Shown: positions 10,524 through 20,444 of the stretch, piece by piece
Layout of the letters: each line of letters opens with the position of its first letter
Position numbering within the stretch: the first letter of the stretch is position 1
Assembly: GCF_025244665.1 (NCBI RefSeq)
Contig: NZ_CP104205.1
Span: 1,795,001-1,859,000, forward strand
DNA: 64,000 nt
Source of the DNA: Maribacter litopenaei
Lineage (GTDB): Bacteria; Bacteroidota; Bacteroidia; Flavobacteriales; Flavobacteriaceae
Direction: 5' to 3'
Notes under the pieces: generated by a model
Databases searched by the model: none
What the model saw: the letters and a program-made list of their open reading frames with translations, nothing else
What the model was told of the DNA's origin: nothing
Program-made: the position numbers and the translations under genes

Positions 10524-11297
10524 CTAAACTGCCTCCTTTTTTTCACTAAGGTATTTCCAGTATCGTTTAGGTATGTGTTGGGTATGTAATTTTTTGTTGA
10601 TACGGGACTTGATATTGGTACTTTTAAAATAATTGTTCCACAAATCTTGATAGTCATACTCCTCAGTTACAAGGCTAGTATTCTTCTTGATGCTATTTTC
10701 CAAAGTATGGGAAAGATCCATCGTTATGATTTCCACTCCATTGAGATCGTAATACAGACCATAGTTGCGCTTTAGGTCATAAATGATCCACGGTTGATCC
10801 GCATAGCGCTCCTTAAAGTGTTTGGAAATTAAAGGAAGTACATCAAAATCAGGTTCGATGTTCGCAAAATAGATGCCGTCCTTGGTCAGTTGAAACCGTA
10901 CAAATGCCTCCATACGATGCTTTTCCCGATGTACTTTTTGCGCCGTCTGACTGATTTTTAAAATGCAGGCATCGGAGAAGTCGGATGCAACGTGTTTGGA
11001 TCCCATTATTTTTCGGATGTATTGATAGAGTAGAGGCTCCAGGTTTTTCTCCCCGCTCAAAAATGAAAAGTAAATGTTCTTAATGGCCGAATTCCTTCGG
11101 CCTTTGATACCGTTCCACACCCTTTTGGCTATATCAATATTGGTGAAAATGGTCTCCGTTTCGGAGAAAAGTCCGTTCTGCGCCGAACGTTCCTTTTGGA
11201 TATCGGCGAAAGGCAATTTTTGTTCAAACCCTGCGAATACGGCGGTCAAAAAACCGTTAAAGCTACCGTCATAAATTAAAGTCTTTGTTGCTGTCAT
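10524..11297 (-). CDS. DUF4130 protein, partner of the radical-SAM DNA repair/modification family
   Basis: Intact, 257 residues. Starts TKTLIYDGSFNGFLTAVF and ends YQDLWNNYFKSTNIKSRINK then HIPKRYWKYLSEK, the hallmark blocks of the DUF4130 (TIGR03915) family. Members sit next to, or are fused with, the TIGR03916 radical-SAM protein, and in other phyla are fused to UdgX-type uracil-DNA glycosylases. The biochemical role is not established. A part in DNA repair or modification is inferred from partners. It starts 12 nt after the radical-SAM stop, so is co-transcribed. No catalytic motif is evident by eye. Confidence 0.85.
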   Translation of the reverse strand: MTATKTLIYDGSFNGFLTAVFAGFEQKLPFADIQKERSAQNGLFSETETIFTNIDIAKRVWNGIKGRRNSAIKNIYFSFLSGEKNLEPLLYQYIRKIMGSKHVASDFSDACILKISQTAQKVHREKHRMEAFVRFQLTKDGIYFANIEPDFDVLPLISKHFKERYADQPWIIYDLKRNYGLYYDLNGVEIITMDLSHTLENSIKKNTSLVTEEYDYQDLWNNYFKSTNIKSRINKKLHTQHIPKRYWKYLSEKKEAV

Positions 11298-11309
11298 GAG
11301 GCTACTCTT

Positions 11310-12568
11310 TTAATTAAAAAGTGATAATTGATTGGAATATTGATTTCTAAATTTTCCGTAGGATGTGCTTATAATCAACCCTTTAATACGTTCTGCGTCC
11401 ATATCCCTGCGTTCCCAATAGCGGGAATCACAAAGAATAAAATACTTTGCCCTATTGAGGGCCACTCCAATTTTTTTAAGATGATCCCAATCCAACTTCC
11501 GGAATTTTCGGGCCTTCATGATTTTATGAACCGAAGTCATCCCAACTCCAGGGATACGGGCCAATAGGGCTTTTTCAGCTCTATTGATGTCAACAGGGAA
11601 GTGATGTAGGTTTCTCAAGGCCCAACTTAATTTAGGGTCTACTTGCATATCTAGATTGGGGTACTGCTCATTGAGTAATTCTTGCACAGAAAAACCATAA
11701 AATCGTAATAGCCAATCGGTCTGATACAACCTATTCTCACGTAACATGGGCACTTGGGTGCCTAGGGAAGGGAGACGGGTATCATTACTTATAGGGACAT
11801 ACCCTGAGTAATACACCCTTTTCATATGAAAATTCTTGTAAAAATGTGTGGCAGAGTACATAACATCCTTATCCGATTCACCTGTGGCGCCCACTATCAT
11901 TTGGGTGCTTTGGCCTGCAGGAGCATATTTTGGGGTGCTTTTAAGGAGCCTTCGTTCCTCCTTAAACCGGATAATTTCATTCTTGACCTTACGCATTGGT
12001 TTGGCAAAATCCTCATGTTTTTTGTCCGGAGCCAACAGTTTAAGGCCTGATATTGTGGGGATTTCAATATTGACCGACAATCGGTCAGCATACAATCCTG
12101 CCTCATACATCAATTCATCACTGGCTCCAGGAATCGACTTTAAATGAATATAACCATTGAAATTTTCTTCCTCCCGTAATTTTTTGGCCACAGCTATCAA
12201 CCGCTCCATGGTATAATCCGGATCTTTAAAAATCCCGGAGCTTAAAAAAAGACCTTCTATATAGTTTCTTCTATAAAAATTAATAGTAAGATCTACCACT
12301 TCCTGAATCTTGAAGGCTGCCCTTTTGATGTCATTGCTCCTTCTAGTAACACAGTAAGCACAATCGTAAATGCAATGGTTGGTCAAAAGAATCTTCAGTA
12401 AGGAAATACACCGTCCGTCCTCGGAATAACTATGGCAAATTCCGTTACTGGCGTTTCCCAAACCTTTATTCGTGTTCTTTCTAGTGCTACCACTACTGGA
12501 GCAGGAAACATCATATTTGGCGGCGTCCGCCGAATGTTCAATTTTTCTTTGATTCGGGTAAAATCCAT
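11310..12568 (-). CDS. Putative DNA modification/repair radical-SAM protein with HhH, one frameshift
   Basis: About 420 residues. The radical-SAM cluster motif is NHCIYDCAYC (CxxxCxxC) near residue 65. A helix-hairpin-helix DNA-binding motif, LLARIPGVGMTSVHKIMKAR, sits near residue 335. N-terminal SCSSSGSTRKNTNKGLGN and ICHSYSEDGRCISLLKILL are typical of TIGR03916. The reaction is unknown. The HhH and the DUF4130 partner imply a nucleic-acid substrate. The frame is broken at 12530-12532 (ATTCCGGCG seen as ATTCGGCG). Repair gives EKLNIPADAAKYDVSCS. ATG at 12568 lies 18 nt from an operator ladder shared with the divergent S24 repressor. Confidence 0.88.
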
Positions 12569-12585
12569 TTCTATTATTGTAATAA

Positions 12586-12649
12586 TTCCAAAATTATGGA
12601 AATATTCCTAATTATGGAAATATTCCAAATTTTATTTTGGAAATAATCC
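12586..12649. promoter_or_regulatory. Operator ladder between radical-SAM gene and S24 repressor
   Basis: Alternating TTCC and GGAA half-sites at 12586, 12598, 12605, 12616, 12623 and 12639. The 17-mer AATTATGGAAATATTCC occurs twice (12592-12608 and 12610-12626) with an 18-bp period. TTCCAAAATTATGGAA (12586-12601) and GGAAATATTCC form inverted repeats. Its place between two divergent starts, one of them an HTH repressor, makes it a likely self-controlled operator. Confidence 0.7.
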
Positions 12650-12668
12650 ATATTGACTATATTTGAAT

Positions 12669-13433
12669 ATGGAAAACGAACTGACACTCAAAAGATTTAC
12701 CGATGTTAGGAGGGAACTAGGCTATACACAAGCGGAGTTTGCTGAACTACTTGGGGTAAAAAATACCACTGCGGATATTGAACGGGGAAGGACCAAATTA
12801 TCCGGTAAAGTGGTATCTGAGCTTCTAAAGCAATTTAAAATTAATCCGTTGTGGTTATTTGGGGAGAGTGACAATCAGTTTTTGGAGACTTCTAAAACGA
12901 GTGTCATTCCTAAAGTAGTTACCGTAGATAGTGCGGATCGCGACAATATGGTGCTGGTAAATGCAAAGGCAGCTGCTGGATATCCTCAAAATATTTCCGA
13001 TACCAGCTGGTACCAACAATTGCCGGCATTCGATTTACCTATACCGGAGTTCAGGAATGCCACGTATAGAGGTTTTCAAGTAGAGGGGGATAGTATGCTG
13101 CCCAATTTGAGGCCTGGCGAATGGGTTTTGGCAAGGGCCATAGAGCATATTGATCACGTAAGCGCCAACAAAATGTATGTGGTAGTCTTACAGGATTCGG
13201 TCATGGTCAAGAAAATAGAAAAGAGACCGAATTCCAACAACATTACCTTAGTATCCCTTAATGAGGCGTATCCACCCTATGACATAAAACCGTTTTTAAT
13301 ACAGGAGATATGGGAGGTAAGCAGTAAGATTACCTTTAATGTAGACGCCACTACGGACAGTGGATTGTTGAAACAGCTGCAGGAATCCATGCAAGAACTT
13401 AAAAACCAATTACAGCATGTGAAAAAGGTGTAG
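12669..13433 (+). CDS. XRE-type HTH repressor with S24 (LexA-like) peptidase domain
   Basis: Intact, 254 residues. The N-terminal HTH (about residues 8-65) contains YTQAEFAELLGVKNTTADIE. The C-terminal S24 domain has GFQVEGDSMLPNLRPGEWVL with Ser142, VMVKKIE with Lys181/182, and an Ala-Gly pair at 103-104 (NAKAAAGYPQ). These match the nucleophile, base and self-cleavage site of LexA/CI/UmuD-type proteins with similar spacing. I infer damage-induced autocleavage that would release itself and the divergent radical-SAM operon. ATG at 12669 is preferred over TTG at 12663. It converges with the GNAT gene, stops 2 nt apart. Confidence 0.85.
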   Translation: MENELTLKRFTDVRRELGYTQAEFAELLGVKNTTADIERGRTKLSGKVVSELLKQFKINPLWLFGESDNQFLETSKTSVIPKVVTVDSADRDNMVLVNAKAAAGYPQNISDTSWYQQLPAFDLPIPEFRNATYRGFQVEGDSMLPNLRPGEWVLARAIEHIDHVSANKMYVVVLQDSVMVKKIEKRPNSNNITLVSLNEAYPPYDIKPFLIQEIWEVSSKITFNVDATTDSGLLKQLQESMQELKNQLQHVKKV

Positions 13434-13435
13434 CT

Positions 13436-13861
13436 CTAAAACTTTTTAATGTAGAGGCCACTATTCTTCAAGGTAAACCCAAGACTTTTGTACAGACTGA
13501 TCGCGGCGGTTCTATGATGGCCGCTAAAAAGTAGTATGTCATCTAGTTTTCTTTTTTCGGCCTGTTGTAGCAATACTTCCATCAATTTTCTTCCTATTCC
13601 CTTTCCTCGATGGGCTTCGGAAACAATTACATCCTCGATCATTCCTTTATATCCGGATATCACTTTATAATTGGCCATCATGGCAATTCCGATAAGTTCC
13701 TCTTCTTGAAAACTGGCGGCAATGTCAATATGCTCATCTTCCTCAAGGATTTTCTCAAGTGAAAGTTGTTTTAATTCAGCATTAAGCTGTACATATAATT
13801 TTGAAAGTTGTTCTTGTAATCCTTCAGTTAAGTCTTTTTGAGATAAGAGTTTTATTTCCAT
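13436..13861 (-). CDS. GNAT-family N-acetyltransferase
   Basis: Intact, 141 residues. Acetyl-CoA binding motif A is VIVSEAHRGKGIGRKLMEVL (the R/Q-x-x-G-x-G/A loop is RGKGIG). Motif B-like YKSLGFTLKNSGLYIKKF closes the protein. The substrate is unknown, and small-molecule or protein N-termini are both possible. It lies 20 nt downstream of the membrane-anchored protein gene on the same strand and may share its transcript. Confidence 0.85.
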   Translation of the reverse strand: MEIKLLSQKDLTEGLQEQLSKLYVQLNAELKQLSLEKILEEDEHIDIAASFQEEELIGIAMMANYKVISGYKGMIEDVIVSEAHRGKGIGRKLMEVLLQQAEKRKLDDILLFSGHHRTAAISLYKSLGFTLKNSGLYIKKF

Positions 13862-13880
13862 AGGTTCGATTCTACATTCT

Positions 13881-14588
13881 TTAATAATTATATCCCTTTA
13901 CATCGCCCATGGAAATTTCCATAGGACCCATGACATGCGATTTAGGAAGAAAGGCTCCACTATCTGTCACTAACCATTCGTCCCAGGTAGCCTCTACCCC
14001 GCCAATGGGAATTATCTTTACCCACATCTTAACACTTTTAGGGAAACCACTGGGTTGCAAAAGCCATAAATAAGAGTCGCCAGGAGTAGTACCCCCTCTA
14101 TTAAAGGTCACCAAGAGACCTTCCGATCCATCCTCCAAAATAACCACCTGTCTTTGGGTGCCAGGGTCAAAAACTTTATATGGTGCCACCAGCCAAAAGG
14201 AATCGTTGTTGAACATGGCGATGGCGTCCTCCACAATATCCTCATTTTCATGGGTATTGAGCCGCTCCCCATTTTTATACCCAATACTGGAACCAGTATT
14301 AATCAAATCCAATTCGACCCGAAAGTCATCCCATTGCACCTCTACTTTTCTTTTTTCCCTATCCCATTTGTAAAAATGAGAGTCATTTCTAAAAGACCAT
14401 TCAATGAATCGTGTGTTCCGATATTCCTCATAGTTCAGGGAAGAAAGCATTTTTTCGGCCAAGGCATCCGCTTCCGGACCCGAACGTCCCTCGGGCAACG
14501 GTTCGTTATATATTGCATATAGAATTCCAAAGACAATCACAATCACAAGAATGACGGCACCTAGAATTCTCAATATTTTTCTTAGCAT
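13881..14588 (-). CDS. Membrane-anchored conserved protein of unknown function
   Basis: Intact, 235 residues. A single N-terminal membrane helix (LRILGAVILVIVIVFGILYAI), then a soluble, probably beta-rich part with FIEWSFRNDSHFYKWDREK, NTGSSIGYKNGE and MWVKIIPIGGVEATWDEW. The composition and length resemble periplasmic proteins seen in Flavobacteriaceae annotated only as hypothetical. I recognise no catalytic motif. It follows ggt by 45 nt on the same strand and precedes a GNAT gene. Confidence 0.65.
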   Translation of the reverse strand: MLRKILRILGAVILVIVIVFGILYAIYNEPLPEGRSGPEADALAEKMLSSLNYEEYRNTRFIEWSFRNDSHFYKWDREKRKVEVQWDDFRVELDLINTGSSIGYKNGERLNTHENEDIVEDAIAMFNNDSFWLVAPYKVFDPGTQRQVVILEDGSEGLLVTFNRGGTTPGDSYLWLLQPSGFPKSVKMWVKIIPIGGVEATWDEWLVTDSGAFLPKSHVMGPMEISMGDVKGYNY

Positions 14589-14633
14589 AATTTCTTTTTA
14601 TAGTTCGGTATAGGTCTGACAACTAAATTGAAA

Positions 14634-16318
14634 CTAGTATCCAACGGCAGCATCATCACCACGTTTGTCTGCACCACCTTCCAGTTTACCATCAGGTAAT
14701 ATTTTGATAGCATCCACTTTACCGATGATGGGGGTGCGTTCTTCATTGATAATATAGCCTTTTGATTTCATTTCTTCTTTCAAGGTATCCGAAAAGCCCT
14801 CAGGTTCAAAAATGACCATATCTCGCAACCATTGATGATGAAAACGTGGCGCGTTTACCGCTTGCTGCATGCTCATGTCGAATTCATATGCGTTTAGTAT
14901 CGTTTGGGCCACTGCCGTAATAATGGTAGAGCCCCCAGGGGTACCTACCACCATCCATAATTTCCCGTCTTTTTCTACAATGGTAGGGGTCATACTACTT
15001 AGCATGCGCTTTTCTGGAGCAATGCTATTGGCTTCCGCTCCAATAAGACCGAACATATTAGGAACCCCGGGCTTTGAACTAAAGTCATCCATTTCGTTGT
15101 TGAGGAAGAAGCCCAATTCGTCCGAATACAATTTCGACCCATAGGCCCCATTTAAGGTAGTGGTCACGGAAACAGCATTTCCTTCCGAATCCACGATGGA
15201 GTAGTGGGTAGTTTCCATACTTTCCACAATTTCTACATTACCTCTTTCCACGTCGGAGGATTTGGTCGCCCTCTCAAAGGAAAAATTCCGCATGCGTTCG
15301 TCCAAATACCCATCGCTCAACAACACATCCAGCGGAATGTCCACGAAATCCGGATCTCCCAAATAATAATTCCGATCGGCATAGGCCCTTCTCGAAGCTT
15401 CGGTGAACAACTGAATGGTCTTGGCCGAATTATGTCCTAAATCCGACACTTCATACGGTTCAATCATTTTAAATATTTGATTGATCGTCACTCCGCCGCT
15501 ACTAGGCGGACTCATAGAAATGATTCGTAAGTCCTTATATTTAAAAATGATGGGTTGTCGCCATACCGCCTCATATTTTTCCAAGTCTTCCTCTGTTATA
15601 AAACCTCCCTTTTCTTGGATGAAGGCCGCAAGCTTTTGGGCCGTTTCCCCTTTATAAAATCCATCTCTTCCATTTTGGGCGATTCTCCTCATAGTATTGG
15701 CCAAAGCGGGATAGGTTATGATGTCACCTTCTTTAAATTCTGTAGCAAATTTGGTACTGTCACCATTCACTTCGATAAACTTTTCTCTTTGGCTCGCCAA
15801 TCGTTTCTCTTGATTCGCAGTAACTGGCACCCCTTTTTCCGCCAAAGCAATCACGGGTTCAAAAATCTCCTCAAGTGGCAATGACCCGAATTTTTTATGC
15901 ACCTCGATAATTCCCGCCACCGTTCCAGGAACCCCAACGGCCGTAGCGCCCAACGTACTCATATTTGGAATCACATTGCCCAAGGAATCCAAGTACATGT
16001 CTTTATGGCGGAAAGTGGCGCCTTTTCCCTGTAATCAAGGGCGCCGACATCACCATCGGCCTTTCGGTATACCATAAATCCCCCACCACCTAAATTACCG
16101 GCAAAAGGATAGGCTACAACTAACGCCATTTCTGTTGCTACCATGGCATCGAAGGCATTGCCTCCCTTCTTCATAATCTCTACACCAATTTTGGAGGCCT
16201 CCTCACGGGCAGAAACCACCATAGCTTTTTCGGTAACCACCCCGGTAGGTAATACAGGAGCTTTTTTACAATGAATAAAAAGAAGTAGGGAAAGTAGAAG
16301 CAAACAAGTATTTCTCAT
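14634..16318 (-). CDS. ggt: Gamma-glutamyltransferase (lipoprotein form), one frameshift
   Basis: Periplasmic enzyme that hydrolyses or transfers the gamma-glutamyl group of glutathione and related peptides. About 560 residues. The lipoprotein signal ends LLFIHCKK. The large subunit begins with MVVSAREEASKIGVEIM, GGNAFDA and AGNLGGGGFMVYR. The autoprocessing site is METTHYSIVDSEGNAVSVTT, with the Thr before His-Tyr as the nucleophile that forms the small-subunit N-terminus. The frame is broken at 16009-16011 (CCGG seen as CGG). Repair gives APLSGHKDMYLDSLGNVIP. Processing into two chains is known for the family. Confidence 0.92.
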
Positions 16319-16341
16319 ATATATCGCAGTTTAGGTTGGTT

Positions 16342-16935
16342 TTACAGAGGCTTTAAAGAATTGTATTTCTGTTTGGAAAAGATAACCAATTCCTCAAAAA
16401 AGTGGGTAAACTCTTCCTCGAAATCATCATAGTGTTCCTCCAGGTCCAAAATCGCAAAATTCATCTTGGATTTATTACGGATCCTACGGTTCATACCATT
16501 TAAAACTTTGGCAATGCCATCCATTTTGGAGTAATTGAGGAGCCAATTGTCGGCAACCATATAGGGCATCATATGCTTAGTGCCGTCCGGTAGAAAATGG
16601 TAATAATCTTCCAAATGATCATAAAAGTTTTCCACGAACAATTCCAAGGATACATCGGAATACAAGGCCCAATTTTTAGCTAAAAAATGGTCGTAAAAAA
16701 TATCCACGATTACTCTACTGTAATGACTATAATTCTTGTGGAGCCTTTTACTACTCACTTTAGGTATTTTATGGGAATCCGTATAGGTATCAATAAAGCG
16801 ATGCAGTAAAATACCTTGCTGTATCCTATGGGGCAAATGTTGAAACTTATTACCCCGTATGCTATCCGCTATAAAATTACCGATGGTAATTTCGGGATCA
16901 TTAAATGAAAGATAGATATGGGCTAAGAAGTTCAT
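16342..16935 (-). CDS. acpH: Acyl carrier protein phosphodiesterase (AcpH/DUF479 family)
   Basis: Intact, 197 residues. Matches the AcpH family that removes the phosphopantetheine group from ACP. Blocks visible are MNFLAHIYLSFNDPEITIGNF, IQQGILLHRFIDTYTDSHK and VDIFYDHFLAKNW, with the His/Asp-rich metal site of HD-like helices. It sits upstream of ggt on the same strand. Activity in Bacteroidetes homologues is inferred from the family. Confidence 0.85.
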   Translation of the reverse strand: MNFLAHIYLSFNDPEITIGNFIADSIRGNKFQHLPHRIQQGILLHRFIDTYTDSHKIPKVSSKRLHKNYSHYSRVIVDIFYDHFLAKNWALYSDVSLELFVENFYDHLEDYYHFLPDGTKHMMPYMVADNWLLNYSKMDGIAKVLNGMNRRIRNKSKMNFAILDLEEHYDDFEEEFTHFFEELVIFSKQKYNSLKPL

Positions 16936-17002
16936 TGAACCTGATTTTTGCTTTAAAAGTCGAATTTACGAATTGAAGAACTTTCAAGTAACCCTAACCC
17001 TT

Positions 17003-17010
17003 TATATTTG
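17003..17010 (+). promoter_or_regulatory. Candidate -7 box for glmM
   Basis: TATATTTG matches the Bacteroidetes -7 consensus TAnnTTTG and ends 19 nt before the ATG at 17030. TTTC at 16982 could be a weak -33 element. Confidence 0.45.
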
Positions 17011-17029
17011 CAAAAACTTACATCAATTT

Positions 17030-18418
17030 ATGACACTGATCAAATCTATTTCAGGAATACGAGGTACCATTGGCGGGAAACCAGGAGACAACCTAACACC
17101 TATCGACGCTGTCAAATTTGCCGCTTCATATGGTATATGGTTAAAGGACTATACCAATAAGGAAAAATTGAAGGTTGTGATAGGCCGCGATGCTCGTCTT
17201 TCCGGAGAAATGATTCAAAACTTGGTGGTGTCCACCCTTGTTGGACTTGGAATCGATGTCATAGATTTGGACTTGTCAACCACCCCAACCGTAGAGGTCG
17301 CAGTACCATTGGAAAATGCCGATGGAGGGATTATCCTGACGGCAAGTCATAACCCAAAACAATGGAATGCCCTGAAATTATTGAACGAAAGAGGAGAGTT
17401 TTTGGATGCAGCCCAAGGTGCCAAAATTTTGGAGATAGCCGAACAGGAAGATTTTGATTTCTCGGAAGTGGATAATTTGGGCGAAATCACAAAAAATGAC
17501 AGCTATATCGATATTCATATTGATGAAGTGCTTAACCTTTCTTTAGTTGATGCCGATGTGATTAGAAAGGCCAAATTCAAAGTAGTGGTAGACGGTGTCA
17601 ATTCCACTGGTGGTGTAGCCATCCCAAAACTATTAAAGGAACTGGGAGTGGAAGTAATAAAATTGTATTGTGACCCAACAGGTCATTTTCCACATAACCC
17701 GGAACCTCTTAAGGAGCATTTAGGAGACATCTGCAAATTAGTGGTTGAGGAAGAAGCCGATTTTGGTATTGTTGTGCACCCTGATGTAGACCGACTGGCG
17801 TTTATAAGTAATGATGGCGAAATGTTCGGCGAGGAGTATACTTTGGTGGCCTGTGCGGATTATGTCCTAGGCAAGACCAAAGGGAATACGGTATCCAATT
17901 TGTCCTCTTCAAGGGCCTTGAGGGATATTACCGAAAAGCATGGGGGGACTTATGAGGCCGCTGCGGTGGGAGAGGTCAACGTAGTAACGAAAATGAAGGC
18001 GAACAACGCCATAATTGGTGGTGAAGGAAACGGAGGAATCATTTACCCGTAAAGTCATTATGGTAGGGATGCCTTGGTAGGTACAGCTCTGTTTTTAATG
18101 CTAATGGCCGAAAAAGGAGGTACCGTAGCAGAACTTAGAGCGAGTTACCCCAGTTATTTTATGAGCAAAAAGAAAATTGAGCTCACTCCGGGATTGGATG
18201 TAGATGGAATTTTAAGTGCTATGGCCGATAAATACAAAAATGAGGATATTTCCACTATTGATGGGGTGAAAATAGATTTTCCTGAAAATTGGGTACACTT
18301 GCGAAAATCAAACACAGAACCCATAATTAGGATTTACACAGAGGCGAAAAGTCAGCAAAAAGCGGATGCATTGGCAGACAGAATCATTGGCGAAATAAAA
18401 GAAGTAGCCGGTATTTAA
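17030..18418 (+). CDS. glmM: Phosphoglucosamine mutase / phosphohexomutase, one in-frame stop
   Basis: Interconverts glucosamine-6-P and glucosamine-1-P for cell-wall and LPS precursors. 462 codons. Active-site Ser lies in ILTASHNPKQWNALK near residue 104. The metal loop is HPDVDRLAF near 250, the sugar loop GGEGNGGIIYP, and the phosphate loop RKSNTEPIIRIY near the end. A TAA at 18050-18052 stands where the strongly conserved PESHYGRDA needs Glu, with the same frame continuing to 18418. This is the clearest sign that stops here are artefacts. The start at 17030 (MTLIKSISGIRGTIGGKPGD) fits the family. Phosphomannomutase activity is also possible. Confidence 0.9.
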
Positions 18419-19400
18419 GACTTTCCAGCCAAATAATTCGTGCGTACAATTTTAGATGTTTTATGTTCCCCAGTGTGGCTCCATCCTGGGGGCATAAAAA
18501 TATACGCCAACTTGTTTTTGATACCTGGGGCACGGATGACATCCTTTGCAAGAGCGATGATTTCACCAAAATAAACGTCAACAAAGTTACCACTGTTTAC
18601 TTCCCGGGTGATGCCATACTCCGGTTTAGTATCGGGTTGTTCTTCTTGATAGGTACCGAAAACCCTATCCCGGATATTTAAAAGGTTACAGAAATTTGTA
18701 TCCATGTAAAGTGGATTTCTAGCATGATGCACCCTATGATGCGATGGTGTGAGCATTATTTTGTTCAAAAATCCAAATCTAGCATCCTTGATCATATTTT
18801 CACCTACATGGATAAATGCACCGTAGGTACCATCAATAAACATGATTAAAAATAACATGGCAGGTTCCACCCCTAATAAAATACAAACCGTAGTTCTAAT
18901 GGTATCGGCATAGGGAGCTTCCAAGAAAAAGTGGGCATAGGTAACGGAAAGGTTCATGTTTTCAGGAGCGTGATGGGTGGAATGCAGACACCAAAACAAC
19001 CGCACCTTATGTCCAAAATAATGATAAATAAAGTGTCCAAATTCCCGGATTATATAAGCATAAATAAACCAATACCACGTGGACCGGTTTTGATTATGGC
19101 ATATGGCTCAAACCATCCGATACAGAGGGTTACCATGGCTATGGCTATAAAACGACCTACAAACCGATTAAATACATAAATGAGAAAATTTACCTTGTAG
19201 ACCTTGGTTTGGGGCTTTTTGTACACAAGTCCAAGAATGAATTCCAACAACACCAATAGGGGAATAATCGGAAATATGAGGCTTTGTATACCCTTAAAAG
19301 TTCTGAAGGAACTATAGTCCCCAGATTTAATGATTTCCCAAGCCTGGGAAATACCCAAAAACCCTATGATTTCATTGTAAAGCGTATCTAAGATTTCCAT
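18415..19400 (-). CDS. Sterol desaturase / fatty acid hydroxylase family membrane protein, one frameshift
   Basis: Di-iron integral membrane enzyme family. Three or more His boxes are present once read through: GHFIYHYFGHK, HSTHHAPENM and SHHRVHHARNP. Several membrane helices lie in the first 120 residues and around LFLIMFIDGTYG. The N-terminal frame ends near 19050, and the reading frame must shift by one base around 19070-19085, within or next to ACCGGTCCACG. The stop overlaps the glmM stop (convergent). The substrate is unknown, with lipid or carotenoid hydroxylation as possibilities. Confidence 0.85.
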
Positions 19401-19489
19401 GTGATTTTAGTATTCAACTAAAATATCAATAAATATTAGATTTTAAAATATTGAAATGTAGACGGTTATATTATCCAAAGTGAGAATAG

Positions 19490-20386
19490 TTATGAGACCT
19501 TGGCAAATGACGCTGGTGTTTTGTCTCTGTGCTTCCATCTTTTATGGATTCATAAATAATGTTCCGGGCGCTCCTTTATCTGTTGTTCAGTCAACCTTAG
19601 GAATGTCTCTGTGATTTCGTTTTCCACCGTATTTTTTCCGTTTTCTGTTATGGGAATAAATTCAGCTTGGTAATGACCACGTTTGACCTTACTAACCTTT
19701 AGGAACACCACTGCCAATCCTAATTTTCCGGCCATAGTTTCGGCTCCATTGAAAACAGGAACTTTAACACCCATAAACTCAGACCAATATTGGGCTTTAT
19801 GTGCCTGTGGCGATTGGTCACTGACCATTCCAATGACACCTGTTACGCCATCCCTTTGATTTCTTATAACCGTTTTAACGGTCTGCTGTTGTGTAATTAG
19901 AGTGGTATTCCATTTTTCACGAACACGTTTTATGAATCGATCAAAATACTTGTTGCCAATCTTTTGGTATACAGCATACCCTTTTGCTTCGATATAATTG
20001 TTCATACTCACGTCCCATTCCCAATTGGCGTAATGAGAACAAACGACAAGAATACTACGCCTCTTTTCCAGCTCATTTATTACCTCAATATTAAGAACCT
20101 TAAATTTTCTTTTTATCTGGTCTTTTGTCAAATTCATGCTTTTGACCATCTCCAAGAACATATCGCACATGTGGCGGTAGAATTTCTTCTCAATGGAATA
20201 TATCTCTTTCGAGTTTTTTGTAGGGAATACTAGCTTTAGATTTTCTTGAACCACGGTACGTCGGTATCCTATCACCCTGTAAACTAGAAAAAATACAAAG
20301 TCCGAAAAGCCATAAAAAAGTCGATGTGGCAAAATGGAAATTATCCATAAAAAAGGATAGGCCAAAATAAAAACCAGTAGTTGCAT
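19490..20386 (-). CDS. LpxL/HtrB-type lipid A acyltransferase family, one in-frame stop
   Basis: Membrane-associated acyltransferase of lipid A biosynthesis, about 298 codons. N-terminal hydrophobic segment LLVFILAYPFLWIISILPH. The catalytic HxxxxE motif is SHYANWEWD near residue 120. SDQSPQAHKAQYW and FNGAETMAGKLGLAVVFL follow in family order. A TGA at 19550-19552 falls in EHYL-stop-IHKRWKHRDK, where a Trp is conserved in this family. The frame continues to a TAA at 19490. The start at 20386 is preferred over an upstream TTG. Divergent from rhomboid across a palindromic promoter. Confidence 0.87.
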
Positions 20387-20404
20387 GCCTTCTTTTATAC
20401 TGGA

Positions 20405-20422
20405 CAAATATAGCTATATTTG
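20405..20422. promoter_or_regulatory. Palindromic back-to-back -7 boxes for LpxL and rhomboid genes
   Basis: CAAATATAGCTATATTTG is a perfect 18-bp palindrome. Each strand carries TATATTTG, a full match to TAnnTTTG, pointing to the divergent starts at 20386 and 20445, 18 and 22 nt away. Confidence 0.5.
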
Positions 20423-20444
20423 AAAGCATTAATAATGAAATTAC

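Noticed and set aside
17030..18418. glmM as two separate genes
   Set aside because: The TAA splits a conserved motif and the frame is unchanged; neither half would be active.
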